Of a stretch of DNA of 64,000 bases, positions 12,060 through 23,587 are shown one piece after another (position 1 is the first letter of the stretch; the number at the start of each line of letters is the position of its first letter). The DNA is from Lumbricus terrestris (Eukaryota; Annelida; Clitellata; Crassiclitellata; Lumbricidae). The notes under the pieces are model-generated. The model did no database searches, had not been told where the DNA came from, and saw only the letters and a list, made by a program, of their open reading frames with translations. The DNA lies in NCBI GenBank assembly GCA_949752735.1, contig OX457050.1:44342784-44406783 (forward strand), given 5' to 3'. The position numbers and the translations under genes were made by a program.

Positions 12060-12640
12060 ATCGGTTCAGAAGGGATATATAGGGGCAGAGCTGGGAGTGA
12101 TAGCGGAAAGAAGTATTCAGCATGGACAGGACGTATACTTCTGTTTCGTCGACTACAAAAAAGCATTTGACAGAGCGGACTGGAAGAAATTAATGAGAAT
12201 ATGGAGACGAATAAGGGTGGAGTGGAGAGAAAGAAGATTGATAGGCAATCTATACATGGGGCCAAAAGAGTAAAGATAAGAATCGATTGAGAATTCTCAG
12301 AGCCGGGGAAAAATAGAAAGAAGAAATGAGGCAAGGATACCCACTGTCACCAATACTATTCAAACATCTACATAGAAGAAATTGTTAGAGAAGCGTTAGA
12401 GGAGCTGGAGGAGGGGTAAAGGTGTGTGGGGAAAATGGTGAAAGCATTGAGATTTGCAGACGACCAGGCAGTCGGGAAGGCCTGCGAATAGTGATGGACC
12501 GCGTTAAATATGAAATCGATGAACTACGACATGAAAATAAACATAAAGAAAACAAAGGTGATGTAAATAAGAAAGAGAGGAGAAACACAGTAAACATCAC
12601 ATTAAATGGGAAGGAAATAGCGAACACGATCATGACACAT
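12060..12640 (+). pseudogene. RTE-like LINE reverse transcriptase remnant
   Basis: Split over several frames one can read conserved reverse-transcriptase blocks in order: VDYKKAFDRADW, MRQGYPLSPILF, LRFADDQAV (the catalytic Asp-Asp), then a KTKVM..IRKRGE block and VNITLNGKEI. Frameshifts separate them, so it is dead. The family is the same general non-LTR type as the LINE split by the Polinton at 49.2 kb. Confidence 0.65.
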
Positions 12641-12786
12641 CTCAAGCTGACAATTATAATGCAACAAAGCAGCCAGAGTAATTGGGATGAGCTGATCGAT
12701 GTTCTCGTATTACCGATTAGGCCTAAATAAACTCAGATGTAGGCCTAAATACAGCGGAATGCGGATTTGCAATGAATAGGCTAATA

Positions 12787-13006
12787 CATGGGCGGATGCA
12801 GGGCCAATCCGGCCACGATCCCATTTAGAAATTTCTTTATTTTCGACCAGATATTCTGGCTCGGAAAGTCATCAACTTTTTGGCGAATAAAATGATATCT
12901 TTTTCTTGGGAATTGGAGACAAATGACTAAAAAAAAGTCATCAGATTTTTAACGACCAAGACGAAAATTTTGGCCCACTTTTCGAAAATTTCTGTATCCG
13001 CCCTGG
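12787..13006. mobile_element. hAT-like MITE
   Basis: A 220-bp element with inverted CATGGGCGGATGCAG / CTGTATCCGCCCTGG ends. Flanks GGCTAATA and GCCTAATA match at 7 of 8 positions. Non-coding. Confidence 0.6.
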
Positions 13007-13014
13007 GCCTAATA

Positions 13015-14757
13015 TCTTTACTTATGGCATTATCCCGAGGCAGCGAGACATGAAATTGACGCTCAGCTTTGCTGCGCATGTCATTTTGACGATGAATAAA
13101 TTCCGTGGATAGATAATAGCCTAATAATAAGTATCTTGGTAGGACCAGCAGAAATGTAGCCTAGGGCCTATTTATCAAGTTTCTTTGATAACAATTCTTT
13201 TAGATGTGACTTCATAAAATATGTTTTTTTCGTCACATTTGGATTAGGATATGTAAAAAAACAATGGGCAGACTCACTAAAAGTAATATAACTTAGTTCT
13301 GTTTGAAGTCATTTCTTGATGAAATTTGTCTATTGAAACCTACTGTAGCCTACATAAAATGAATTGCCCGTAGGTGTGCAAAGTTTGACATGAAAGTCCT
13401 ACTTTTGTTCAAAGATTATTAGTAAAAACCTTAGCGGTTTAATTTTTTATGGTCCACCCTGTACAATGAGTCGTCTAGGATCATTTAATAATTTAGTTTT
13501 TGATCGGTAAAGAATTCAATTTGAAGGCGTTTATTGTCCTCTCTCTATGATGAAATCTCCTCAGAAAGATTGTCCCAGCCACACAACTGATTTACAAAGT
13601 GAACTATGGCAAGCGGCAATAACAATTTCAGTTTCATTGAAATTGACATATTAAGCTACTTGTAGTCCGACTACTGAATGACTGACACGAAATGCACGCT
13701 CCGTTGCTGCGCACATTTTAGGCAAAGGTCGATAAATGAAAGTTGAAAAACCACAAAATAAGAAAGATTTCTACGAGAAACTTACCGATCTCGCTGGTCT
13801 TCTGAATAATCTTCTTTTATCGGAACTAAATTAGTCTACGATGTCGCTTGTTCTCAATCAGTAGCACAACTCAACTGAAAACAAGACACGCTTCTTGATT
13901 ATAATCTGCATGGATATCAATAAACGTCCAGCGGAGTAGACCCTTTAATATATATAATTAATAATTATAATATGCAATCGTTGAATCTGATGGCATCGTA
14001 TAGATACGTCGTTCACAAAGATCCTTAGCACAGAAACATTTGTTGCTACGACTAACAGCTCAACACTGCAGAGCGTTGAACTCGAACGATGTCATAGCAA
14101 AACCACTCATGCGCATAATATCTCCAATCAACGGTATTAGATTAAATAGGCATTCATCGCTCGCCGACTCTCTTCAGTGCTCTCAGCTGTCTTGCAGTTA
14201 TATGGCATCTCGTGTCTGCGTAAACACTGACCGATGGCTCCATGCAATGCATGTCAAAACAAGATCACATTATCTGAAATAGAGCAGTGCTGTAAGCTTA
14301 CAGCCTTTGCGACACAGCGGGCGAACCGACGAAATTAACGACAGCCAAGCACAATAATCGTCACAAAAGCTGAACTTGAGCTATTGTTTGGTTATGTGAC
14401 CCCGATCTTTCAGGAAGAAAATTATTCGGATAAACATATTGTCAAGCATTTGCATGGCACACATTTCCTTTCCAGATAAGAATTTCGCACCATATGCTGT
14501 ACGTAGCCTACTGGTTCTCCAGAACCATAATCCTTTATAAGGTTTATTGAGACCGAAGTAGCCTACGTCTAGTCTAAATACCGCAGTGGTGGATCCTCTG
14601 ATCAAGTCGGTTCACAGCATATTTAAGTTATTGACAAATATTGGTCGAGCAGAATGGGTTAGCGACATAAATTTTCAAGCAGTCGACACCAGATTGGCGC
14701 CATTTCCATTTACGTTTTCATCTTAAAGCTCTTGAATTACGATTAGGTGATTGGTAG
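13015..14757. other. Intergenic DNA, nothing recognised
   Basis: Two short ORFs at 14.04-14.28 and 14.38-14.6 kb have no recognisable features. I see no tandem array, inverted repeat or gene motif. Confidence 0.35.
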
Positions 14758-14761
14758 TTAA

Positions 14762-15845
14762 CCCTTGGGCAACTTTGGGGTGGTGGTATCCACCCCCTTG
14801 GTTTTTCCTAATCAAACGTGTTCCGTTTGGAATAAAATTTTGACGTTTTAGATAGCTGTAGAGGGTTCATTGGCACACATTTTGAGCTAAAACCTTTGAT
14901 GATGCCCCATACCGTTCTTAGATTATCGACTATAACTTTTCCGCTCTTTAATATGAAGAGACACAAAATTATACCATTCTATAGAGGGAATTTGGGGGCT
15001 ACATTTCCATGCTCACCGATTTGTCTTTTGACAACCGGAAGTGCTCAAAATAAATTAGAATGTATTTTTTAAAATATTTTCATAAAATGTTCATGTTTTT
15101 TTTATTTTTAAAACTTGGTCATAATTTATTTTTTAATAGAAATAAATTATGCCATTCTGCAGAGGGCGTTTTGGGCTATTTTCTAATACTACATAATTTG
15201 TCTTTTAATGACCGGAACTGCTCAAAATAAATAAAAATGTGTGAAAATGTTGGGTTTTTTATAAAGCAAACCGACATGTCTGCGAAAACGTTTTTCAGCA
15301 GCTGCTACGTGGTTTTTTTTATTGAACATAAAACAGACTTATTACTAGTTTCTATAGTTGAAAATTGGATTTTATCATTTGTAAAATATTATTGTATATA
15401 TAATTCATGTTCAAAACACACTTTTTCTTTTCCGTGCTCTGCCCTTAGGCAGGTTCGAATGTTTGACGTCTCCACTCTTCTCTGTTCTGCGCTTTCGTCT
15501 TCAGCTTCTGATAGCCATCTTTCATCATCCAGTCTAACAGTCTTTGTCTTGGTCTGCCTCTCGTTCTTTAACTTTTTCTCAAAACACACGGAATCTAATA
15601 TTCTGCTTATGCGTAAGTATACGTTTTTGTGGAATCGACAGGTACCCATGGTAAAAAAAATTCACGATTTCGAGTTGCATTCATATTTTCTAAAAATAAA
15701 GAATAACGATTTTGTGCAGAAATGAATGCTGAATCCATTGGTGTATTACAATTTATGATATCACAAACTAAACCCAAAATCCACAGGGGTGGTAACAGCC
15801 CCCCTTGATAGTCAGTGTTACAAAAAAAGTTTGGTAGCCTGAGGG
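14762..15845. mobile_element. piggyBac-like non-autonomous element
   Basis: TTAA at both ends (14758-14761, 15846-15849), the piggyBac target duplication, encloses inverted ends CCCTTGGGCAAC / complement of CCCTCAGGCTAC. The body has a duplicated segment of about 85 bp (about 14985-15065 and 15160-15240, each with TTGTCTTTT..ACCGGAA and GCTCAAAATAAAT). On the minus strand at about 15420-15570 it carries an RTE-like LINE 3' fragment ([26 protein letters not shown]). No transposase remains. Confidence 0.6.
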
Positions 15846-16154
15846 TTAATAGGCATGTAGGCTCTACTTGGTTTTTTATAGAACATATACAAGAATTGCA
15901 AGTGTTAAATAAGTGGGACTATAGCAAGAAGAATTTAAAAGAGCCGAGTAAGCATGAATTGTACGAATGTTCACAGAAAACCTGATTTATGAGAGAGGTT
16001 TATTATGCAGGGCGGAGTAATTCCTAAGTGTCAGGATGAGAGAACGCGATTCAGGAAGACACAGACGAATGATGCTCGTTTGGATGATTAACCAGCAAAA
16101 CAGCATCCGTCTATTTAGGAAGCAACAAGCGGAAGGAGAAGATCATGTCTGTGT

Positions 16155-16269
<115 letters not shown>

Positions 16270-16709
16270 GAGACAGGCAAACAGACAGACAGAGACAGAG
16301 GCAGAGAGACAGAGAGCAAGAGAGAGAGATGGAGTGGTTCCATTGGCGCATGACAATCATAATATTATGTTCAGTGGCTCAGAACGTCAATGAAAATACA
16401 CAACATGGTGCTGACAAATGACAATCGAACGATCCAGTTGAATGCACACAGAAGGCATTTGCAGACTCTAATGGTTTGTCGATCGGAAAGAATTTCGTCC
16501 ATTAACTTACATGTAATGCCATTGTAAACACACAATAATTATAGGTCATCAACTGTAGCAACTGGAAGCGAATGAATGTCGCTTCCATTTTAGTAAACGA
16601 CATTGATCCATTCCGGTTGAGTGCACACTTTGCATTGTCAGGCACTACAAGTGAAAAGAATGCATCTCTCATGTCTCCTTAACAATGGGTTTCTTCAACA
16701 ATGCCCTAG

Positions 16710-17268
16710 TGTCGCTGCTCAGCACCACATCAACAACACGACGGTGACCACTTCAAACGACGCCTGCTGGGAGAATTCGTCGTGGGCAGAACATTAACTG
16801 ACCCGAAGAGAGGGAGGCCACCTAAGTGATTCGACTGGGGGTCTGCTATCAGGGCAGGGATAACATTTGACCGACCGACCTAGGCGGCAGTAACGGACCC
16901 TGCGACCGACTTGAAAGGGGCAATTAGCCTTTGACTGTACCCCAGAACGAATCTCCACCTCTAGCGGTACCCCACCACGCTGGGGTATATAATCGGCGCG
17001 TCACCTGAAATCGGGGCGCTCTCGATATGATCACAGACATGTAACATCGTCGAACAAGATTGAATCAACGGTCATAAATTCAACAGAGAGGGAGAGCGGC
17101 CAAAGGACCGGCATTCTGTTAAACTGATCGCCTTAGTCGTAGATTATTGATATCGTATATTAACCGCCATATATTAATAGTTAATAAAACCAACAAAACC
17201 ATCCTCTCTTCTTCGAGTGTGAACATCGTGGCGCGATTTTGAGCACAAGGTTAGAGTCGGCCACGACA
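16710..17268 (+). repeat. 5' LTR of the 16.7-22.3 kb retrotransposon
   Basis: 559 bp, TG...CA ended. Compared with the 3' LTR it has lost about 40 bp just after the first six bases and differs at a handful of sites near its 3' end, so the insertion is not brand new. A TATA box (TATATAATC, about 16985) and an AATAAAA polyadenylation signal (about 17183) are visible. Confidence 0.9.
16985..16993 (+). promoter_or_regulatory. LTR TATA box
   Basis: TATATAATC in a GC-richer context inside the 5' LTR, repeated at the same place in the 3' LTR. It is the likely Pol II promoter of the element. Confidence 0.5.
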
Positions 17269-17270
17269 TT

Positions 17271-17288
17271 CTGGTGGCAGCGGTGGAA
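17271..17288 (+). promoter_or_regulatory. Primer-binding site (tRNA-Leu type)
   Basis: TGGTGGCAGCGGTGGAAC lies two bases after the 5' LTR. It complements the 3' end of a leucine tRNA (CCA end plus acceptor stem) except in the last bases. The Gmr1-like element at 23.6-31.0 kb has the same site with a longer match. Confidence 0.65.
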
Positions 17289-17329
17289 CGAAGAAGAAGA
17301 GGACTACGACACGGGCGAACAGGACTGAC

Positions 17330-17955
17330 GCGGTGATCAGCTCGTCATCAGGGACCAAGTGATCCAGGACGGAGCTATCAGCCGGTCAAACGGAAGAGCA
17401 ACCGACGGACGCGGTGATCAGCTCGTCATCAGGGACCAAGTGATCCAGGACGGAGCTATCAGCCGGTCAAGCGGAAGAGCAACCGACGGACGCGGTGATC
17501 AGCTCGTCTACAGGGACCAAGTGATCCAGGACGGAGCTATCAGCCGGTCAAGCGGAAGAGCAACCGACGGACGCGGTGATCAGCTCGTCATCAGGGACCA
17601 AGTGATCCAGGACGGAGCTATCAGCCGGTCAAGCGGAAGAGCAACCGACGGACGCGGTGATCAGCTCGTCATCAGGGACCAAGTGATCCAGGACGGAGCT
17701 ATCAGCCGGTCAAACGGAAGAGCAACCAACGGACGCGGTGATCAGCTCGTCATCAGGGACCAAGCGATCCAGGACGGAGCTATCAGCCGGTCAAGTGGGA
17801 GAGCAACCGACGGACGCGGTGATCAGCTCGTCATCAGGGACCAAGTGATCCAGGACGGAGCTATATATCAGCCGGTCAAACGGAAGAGCAACCAACGGAC
17901 GCGGTGATCAGCTCGTCATCAGGGACCAAGCGATCCAGGACGGAGCGACCAGCCG
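17330..17955 (+). repeat. 81-bp tandem repeat in retrotransposon leader
   Basis: About 7.5 copies of an 81-bp unit lie between primer site and gag. The unit is a multiple of three, so one frame reads a 27-residue repeat (IQDGAISRSSGRATDGRGDQ...) for 182 codons until a 4-bp insertion at about 17863 shifts it. Copies differ by single substitutions. It may be an RNA leader element rather than protein. Confidence 0.85.
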
Positions 17956-18369
17956 GTCAAGCGGGAGTAGCCGACGGAACAACCAATCAACCGGAACCAG
18001 CGCAGCAGAGGACCCGAGGATCCAGCATCGAAGCAGGCACAGGTAAGACCTTCGTTCGTTGGCTGTGTTCAATTGATTGGTCAGGTGTGTCAATCACGGG
18101 GCAGGATTGGCTGCGAGGAGATTGTTTCTTCTGACTCCAAAGGAATTTGTGATTTTTTTTATGAATAACTGTCTTGGTGTACGCGAGAATTGTTCTCTAC
18201 TGATGCTGTCTTAACCTTGGACTTTCTACTCCTAAGGAACTATCACGGTTGAGCGCCAAGGTGATTGATTTTGATTGAGAACTTTGATTTTATATTGCTG
18301 AATAATTGTCTGGGTGAAGACCACTCGGCCTCCTTCTGTTTCAATCAAATCTTTCTTTTTCCTCAAACC

Positions 18370-21300
18370 ATGGATGAGTTAACACCTGGTCAACAGGCAA
18401 ACATTAGGAAGCTTCCAACGGATCGCCTAATAGTTTACCTACTTAAGGAAAAATTGAATGGAGCTGTATTAGAAATGGACAGGTCTGAGTTGATGGATGA
18501 ATGGGCGCGTGTAGTAGCGAGTGGGTATGAATATCATTCGTTAACAACAGAAGCACCATCACCCGGGTCCTCAACGACTGAGACGGAGTCCGATCTGCAA
18601 AGACAGCGATTTGAGTTTGAAGTAAGAAAGTATGAAGAAGAGAGAGTCGCGAGAGAAAGGAGAGAAGAGAGTGAGAGAATCGCGAGAGAAAGGAGAGAAG
18701 AGAGTGAGAGAATCGCGAGAGAAGAAGAAAAGATGGCGAGAGAAGAAGAGAGAAAATTGAGGGAAAGAGAGATCAGGTTAAGAGAGGCGGAACAGATAGA
18801 GAGAAGATCGAGGGAAGAGAGAGAGGGGACAGCGAGAGAAGAAGAACGAAGAGTGAGACAGTCCCTAGCTAGTCGGACAAAGCGCTTCGGAGACGTAATG
18901 AAAAGCGTGATGTGGACGTTCCCTCATGACACGACTGAAATTCCTGGTTATTTCGACCACAAAGACAACCTATTTGAGATGTATGAAGTGGACGACGACG
19001 TGAAGGCAAAGCTGCTACTGGCCAATCTGAACGATAGAGCCAAGAGTCTAACGATTCGCCTAACACGAGACCAGCTGGACGATTATGAGGGCCTAAAGCA
19101 ATTCTTGCTCAGAGAATTCCGAATAAGCCCCATACAGCTGAAGGAAAGGTTTCATTCGATGCGAAAAAGACCAGACGAGACTTATACAATTCTAGCCGCT
19201 AGATTGCATAACACTCTATCATACTACCTGCGCAGCCGCCATGTTAAGAACGATTTCGATAAGCTAGTGAGCTTACTGTGCGCTGATAGACTCAAAGAAA
19301 TGGTCCCGAAAGCTTGCTTAGATTTTATTCTAGCGCAAGAGAAAGAGAGCTGGCTCAATCATGGTGATTTAGCTAGCGCAGTAGACACTTATATGGCATC
19401 TCACAATTACACCGGTGAACCGCTCAGAGCAGGTAATGTAATGGCATTTAATAACAACCGAGCAGGGGGCCAACCCAATGCTGGTAGCTATGCCAAACCA
19501 ACGAAGAATGAGGGGAGGAGTGAGGTAAGGACAGAGGGACAACCCTCAAACGATGAAGCGAAACAAAAGGGTCTTTGTTTCGTTTGCTTTAGTCCAAACC
19601 ATATCTCACGTAATTGCAAGAGCGCGAAGAGCCGAGAGGCCGGGAATAAACAGTCACGAGTCAGCGCGTGCGCAGTTGACGCCGTTGTTAAGACCGGCCC
19701 GTGGGCCGATGACCAGCAACGGGGCGTCATAGAACAGAGAGGCGTGGAGCATAGCGCGGACCCGGAGATAAGGGAAGGTGAGGTAAATGACAGCGACGGA
19801 GAGACAGAGACAGACGAACCATTCATAGACGCAGACGAATTTCATGTGCGATCCTACCTGGATGTACAGATTGATGGTTTGCCTAATCAACAGGCATTAC
19901 TGGATGGAGGCGCCGAACTATGCTGTATCAATAGCTCATTAGTACAACACCTAGATCTGCCCGTTCATAAGCGAGTAGGACTATCGGGCATACAGGGTAG
20001 GACTGGCATGGTGGACGTCGTTAGGCTGCGTATGAAACCGGGGATCAATAAAGAAGTGGGGATCGTAAACATCGCCCCCGCCGTGCGAGTGTGGTGCGCA
20101 GTGGTCCCTAACCTCAACGAGGCAGTCATTATCACCCCAACCGTGGCTAATCTGCTAAGTGATGTCTCTAAGTACAACGTGCTATCCGTTGGAAGAACGG
20201 AGGTAGACAGAACTAAACGACAAGAGGGAGGGATAGACGCTCCCGTAATTGCTGAAGCAGAGGAACAAAGAGAAAACTCGATTAGTGACCATTGTACACA
20301 GAAGCAATCAGTAGAATTAGGAATAAGAGAAGATGAAGAGATAGGCGAAAAGGGAGGAGAAAAGCTAGATGTCGACATCCCTATCTTCTTAAATCCGACA
20401 GAACCGAAAGAACCATGTAATGAGCATGACGCGGAGCATGGTAGGCCTATCTTACAGAAAGAACAACTCGACTGCTCTGCGCTCAAACCCGTCTGGAACT
20501 TGGCGTCATCTAAACTACGGGGACGGCAACCCATTGCTCCCTGGAGTTTCAGCGAGAAGCTGTCGGCGACGACCGATATTAGTCCGTTTATTTCGGTATA
20601 TGACAGCCGGCCTAAGGGACCTCTGAGTCTGCTGAAGGAGTCCTGGACGGAGAAGCGGGAGTGGCCCTTCAGCATCGGCAAGAAGCCGGAAGAATATTTA
20701 CAAACGTTGAAGGGAAATCTAGAATTTGCTAAAGTGTACGCAGAACACTATCATACCATAAAACAGAAACAGGACAATGACTTTTACAACCTGCGAAGCA
20801 CTGACAGAGAATATCAATTAGGAGACAAAGCGACTGTCGTAGGCCTATTACCCGACTTTGTAGGTTCGAGGTTCTGGGACCGGTGGCAAGGACCTGCTAC
20901 GGAGGTAGGGGCCAGGCTATCAGACTCATGCATTGGAGAACAAGATGACAATGTGCGTCCTGTAGGCCTAGGCCTACATGTAAACAAATTTCAGAAATTT
21001 AACAAATATGTTGAACGGGCAACGGCAAACAGTTGCGCCGTTGCGTCTGATCGAGACGAAGAGTTTGAAGTGGTGGAAGGGGTTCAGATTACCAAAGCCT
21101 TGGGACCCCCCAGCGTGTGGGTAGATCCCCGCACCGGAGCCCGTCTATGGGAGGGAGAGCAGGAGCAGCTGTTCGAGGGGCTAGTTAAATTTGCATCAAT
21201 TGTTTTGGATAGACCCGAAATCTGCACCCTCAGCAAACATGAGATTCGTCTCGTGCCCAATTTCAAGCCCAAGCGCTTGCGAGCGTATAAGATCCCCGAA

Positions 21301-21531
21301 CTGCTTAAACTGGAAGTGAAACGTCCGAATCATGAAATGGTGGAACTGCGGATTGTCCAACCATTCCATATTGACATTGCCAGTCCCGTAGTAGCTATAA
21401 TTATGTACTCAAGGGACACAAAATGGTTAGAACGGCCTTTCGATTGGCCATCGAATAAACCCATGTCACTCGCCACTCCTTGGGATACTGTGGACCGGAA
21501 TATCGCAGCCGATTTCCTGTCCCGGATTTGA
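18370..21531 (+). CDS. Gag-Pol fusion ORF of the deleted Gmr1-like element
   Basis: 1053 codons. I start it at ATG 18370 because MDELTPGQQANIRKL matches the Gag start of the sister element (29928). In order: Gag N-terminus, Arg/Glu-rich coiled coil (about 80-165), capsid-like region, CCHC zinc knuckle (about 402-416: CFVCFSPNHISRNC), a protease-like segment where the catalytic D-S/T-G reads Asp-Gly-Gly (about 510), and an acidic linker. Then come the integrase C-terminal tail (RPKGPLSLLKESW, about 747), the start of RT (RAYKIPELLKLEV to SPVVAI, about 965-1012), and the RNase H end (NIAADFLSRI). The integrase core and RT catalytic domain are missing, yet the frame stays open across both deletions. 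Gag may still be functional. Polymerase, and probably protease, are not. Confidence 0.88.
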   Translation: MDELTPGQQANIRKLPTDRLIVYLLKEKLNGAVLEMDRSELMDEWARVVASGYEYHSLTTEAPSPGSSTTETESDLQRQRFEFEVRKYEEERVARERREESERIARERREESERIAREEEKMAREEERKLREREIRLREAEQIERRSREEREGTAREEERRVRQSLASRTKRFGDVMKSVMWTFPHDTTEIPGYFDHKDNLFEMYEVDDDVKAKLLLANLNDRAKSLTIRLTRDQLDDYEGLKQFLLREFRISPIQLKERFHSMRKRPDETYTILAARLHNTLSYYLRSRHVKNDFDKLVSLLCADRLKEMVPKACLDFILAQEKESWLNHGDLASAVDTYMASHNYTGEPLRAGNVMAFNNNRAGGQPNAGSYAKPTKNEGRSEVRTEGQPSNDEAKQKGLCFVCFSPNHISRNCKSAKSREAGNKQSRVSACAVDAVVKTGPWADDQQRGVIEQRGVEHSADPEIREGEVNDSDGETETDEPFIDADEFHVRSYLDVQIDGLPNQQALLDGGAELCCINSSLVQHLDLPVHKRVGLSGIQGRTGMVDVVRLRMKPGINKEVGIVNIAPAVRVWCAVVPNLNEAVIITPTVANLLSDVSKYNVLSVGRTEVDRTKRQEGGIDAPVIAEAEEQRENSISDHCTQKQSVELGIREDEEIGEKGGEKLDVDIPIFLNPTEPKEPCNEHDAEHGRPILQKEQLDCSALKPVWNLASSKLRGRQPIAPWSFSEKLSATTDISPFISVYDSRPKGPLSLLKESWTEKREWPFSIGKKPEEYLQTLKGNLEFAKVYAEHYHTIKQKQDNDFYNLRSTDREYQLGDKATVVGLLPDFVGSRFWDRWQGPATEVGARLSDSCIGEQDDNVRPVGLGLHVNKFQKFNKYVERATANSCAVASDRDEEFEVVEGVQITKALGPPSVWVDPRTGARLWEGEQEQLFEGLVKFASIVLDRPEICTLSKHEIRLVPNFKPKRLRAYKIPELLKLEVKRPNHEMVELRIVQPFHIDIASPVVAIIMYSRDTKWLERPFDWPSNKPMSLATPWDTVDRNIAADFLSRI

Positions 21532-21701
21532 ATGAGGAGTTATAGAAGGTGAACCAGTCACGACGAGGGTCGAACCTAGTATGCTTGTAAATATTATGTA
21601 ACTTACACAATGTTTCTTCTATTTGTGTTTTCCTCAACATGATCGCACGAGGCTGAGGATCAAACAATGACGATGATCTTGGACATGCGTCATTATCTTG
21701 C

Positions 21702-21713
21702 GATGGGAGGGAA
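21702..21713 (+). promoter_or_regulatory. Polypurine tract
   Basis: GATGGGAGGGAA directly precedes the 3' LTR, the expected plus-strand primer position. Confidence 0.6.
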
Positions 21714-22310
21714 TGTCGCGGTCGCCTCCACAAGGCCGAGCAGCGACATCTGGTCATCTTCAGCACCACATCAACAACACGACGGTGACCACTTCAAACG
21801 ACGCCTGCTGGGAGAATTCGTCGTGGGCAGAACATTAACTGACCCGAAGAGAGGGAGGCCACCTAAGTGATTCGACTGGGGGTCTGCTATCAGGGCAGGG
21901 ATAACATTTGACCGACCGACCTAGGCGGCAGTAACGGACCCTGCGACCGACTTGAAAGGGGCAATTAGCCTTTGACTGTACCCCAGAACGAATCTCCACC
22001 TCTAGCGGTACCCCACCACGCTGGGGTATATAATCGGCGCGTCACCTGAAATCGGGGCGCTCTCGATATGATCACAGACATGTAACATCGTCGAACAAGA
22101 TTGAATCAACGGTCATAAATTCAACAGAGAGGGAGAGCGGCCAAAGGACCGGCATTCTGTTAAACTGATCGCCTTAGTCGTAGAATACTGACATCGTATA
22201 TTAACCGTCGTTTTATTAATTGTTAATAAAACCAACAAAACCATCCTCTCTTCTTCGAGTGTGAACATCGTGGCGCGATTTTGAGCACAAGGTTAGAGTC
22301 GGCCACGACA
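21714..22310 (+). repeat. 3' LTR of the 16.7-22.3 kb retrotransposon
   Basis: 597 bp, TGTCG...CGACA, the longer and probably ancestral LTR form, followed by the TSD copy CCTAG. Confidence 0.9.
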
Positions 22311-22819
22311 CCTAGATAATTTTTAATCTGTTTTTCATCTGGTGTTTACCTAGCAGCATCCAAATAATTTGTCCAACGTCATCTCAGCAGAGTCTTGCTG
22401 CTCCGGTTCGGAATAATTAGACCAACAACTTAGACGACCGACATATTTATTATTAGATTTATTTGACTTATCAGAATATAATATTGAACTAATTACTTCA
22501 TTGACTTGAATTACTGTCGATGACGAGATATCAGGAAACGAGAGGAAACGATCGCAGTCTGCAGTCTTTTATTTTATATTATTATGACAAAGTAAATGAC
22601 AGATAACCAATAGCTTCTTTTTCTCATCTACATGTTCGCGTGGCTATCGTCATCTACGTGTAACTGCACAGTGTTTAATCTAGTCCCCCGACTCTGGGGG
22701 GGGGAATTGAGGTTTCTGGGGGGGAGACACTTGAGCACCCGAAGGACGCTCGTGATATGCGTAGCGCCGAGACCGGACGGGGAGGGGTATGGGGAGGGGA
22801 TGTACCCCTCCCCACCAGA

Positions 22820-23430
22820 AAATTTTAGAATTTTCAAATTGCAATGGCAGCTTTTTAAGGTGGCATCTTAACAAAATATAGCTTTACTTTTTCACTGACC
22901 CATTAGAAAAATTTTTAATTTTCAAATTGCAATGGCAGCATTTGAAGGTGTCATCTTAACAAAATATAGCTTTACTTTTTCAGTGACCCATTAGAAAATT
23001 TTTGAATTTCCAGATTGCAATGGCAGCTTTTTAAGGTGTCATCTTAACAAAATATAGCTTTACTTTTTCACTGACCCATTAGAAAATTTTTGAATTTCCA
23101 GATTGCAATGGCAGCATTTGAAGGTGTCATCTTAACAAAATATAGCTTTACTTTTTCACTGACCCATTAGAAAATTTTTGAATTTCCAGATTGCAATGGC
23201 AGCATTTGAAGGTGTCATCTTAACAAAATATAGCTTTATTTTTTCACTGACCCATTAGAAAAAAATTTAATTTCCAGATTGCAATGGCAGCATTTGAAGG
23301 TGTCATCTTAACAAAATATAGCTTTACTTTTTCAGTGACCCATTAGAAACTTTTTGAATTTCCACATTGCAGTGGTACACTTTGAAGATGCCATTTTAGC
23401 AAAATAACTCCATTATTTCAGCACTGATAT
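22820..23430. repeat. 88-bp tandem repeat, about 7 copies
   Basis: GCAATGGCAGC recurs at 22841, 22929, 23017, 23105, 23193 and 23281, then as GCAGTGGTACA at 23369, exactly 88 bp apart each time. Inner copies are nearly identical and the outer ones diverged. The reverse complement matches the 118-bp array at 2.5-3.6 kb. Confidence 0.92.
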
Positions 23431-23587
23431 AAAGTTTTTTAGGATTTCAATATATATATATATATAATTATAATTACAATAAAAAAAATCTTTATGTATC
23501 GAGATCAGCAGCTCAGTTCTGCTGTTGCTGGATTATTCTAATGAATAACTGCAGACATGATTATATAAGCTGACTTTTAAGCACTTT

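Larger units (their letters stand above)
16710..22310 (+). mobile_element. Gmr1-like Ty3-type LTR retrotransposon, internally deleted
   Basis: Bounded by LTRs starting TGTCG and ending CGACA, with a 5-bp TSD CCTAG (16705-16709, 22311-22315). Order: 5' LTR, tRNA-Leu-type primer site, 81-bp tandem repeats, one long ORF, polypurine tract, 3' LTR. The ORF keeps gag, zinc knuckle, a protease-like region, the end of integrase, the start of RT and the last residues of RNase H. It lacks the integrase core and RT palm. The integrase tail precedes the RT start, the Gmr1 order. It would need a helper for movement. Confidence 0.9.

Noticed and set aside
17330..17955. CRISPR-like array (81-bp units); likewise the 88-bp array at 22.8 kb
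   Set aside because: Units are directly adjacent without unique spacers, lie within transposons, and the host is an animal.
19488..20681. Minus-strand ORFs of 112-238 aa inside the 18.4-21.5 kb region
   Set aside because: Shadows of the plus-strand Gag-Pol frame, with no domain marks.
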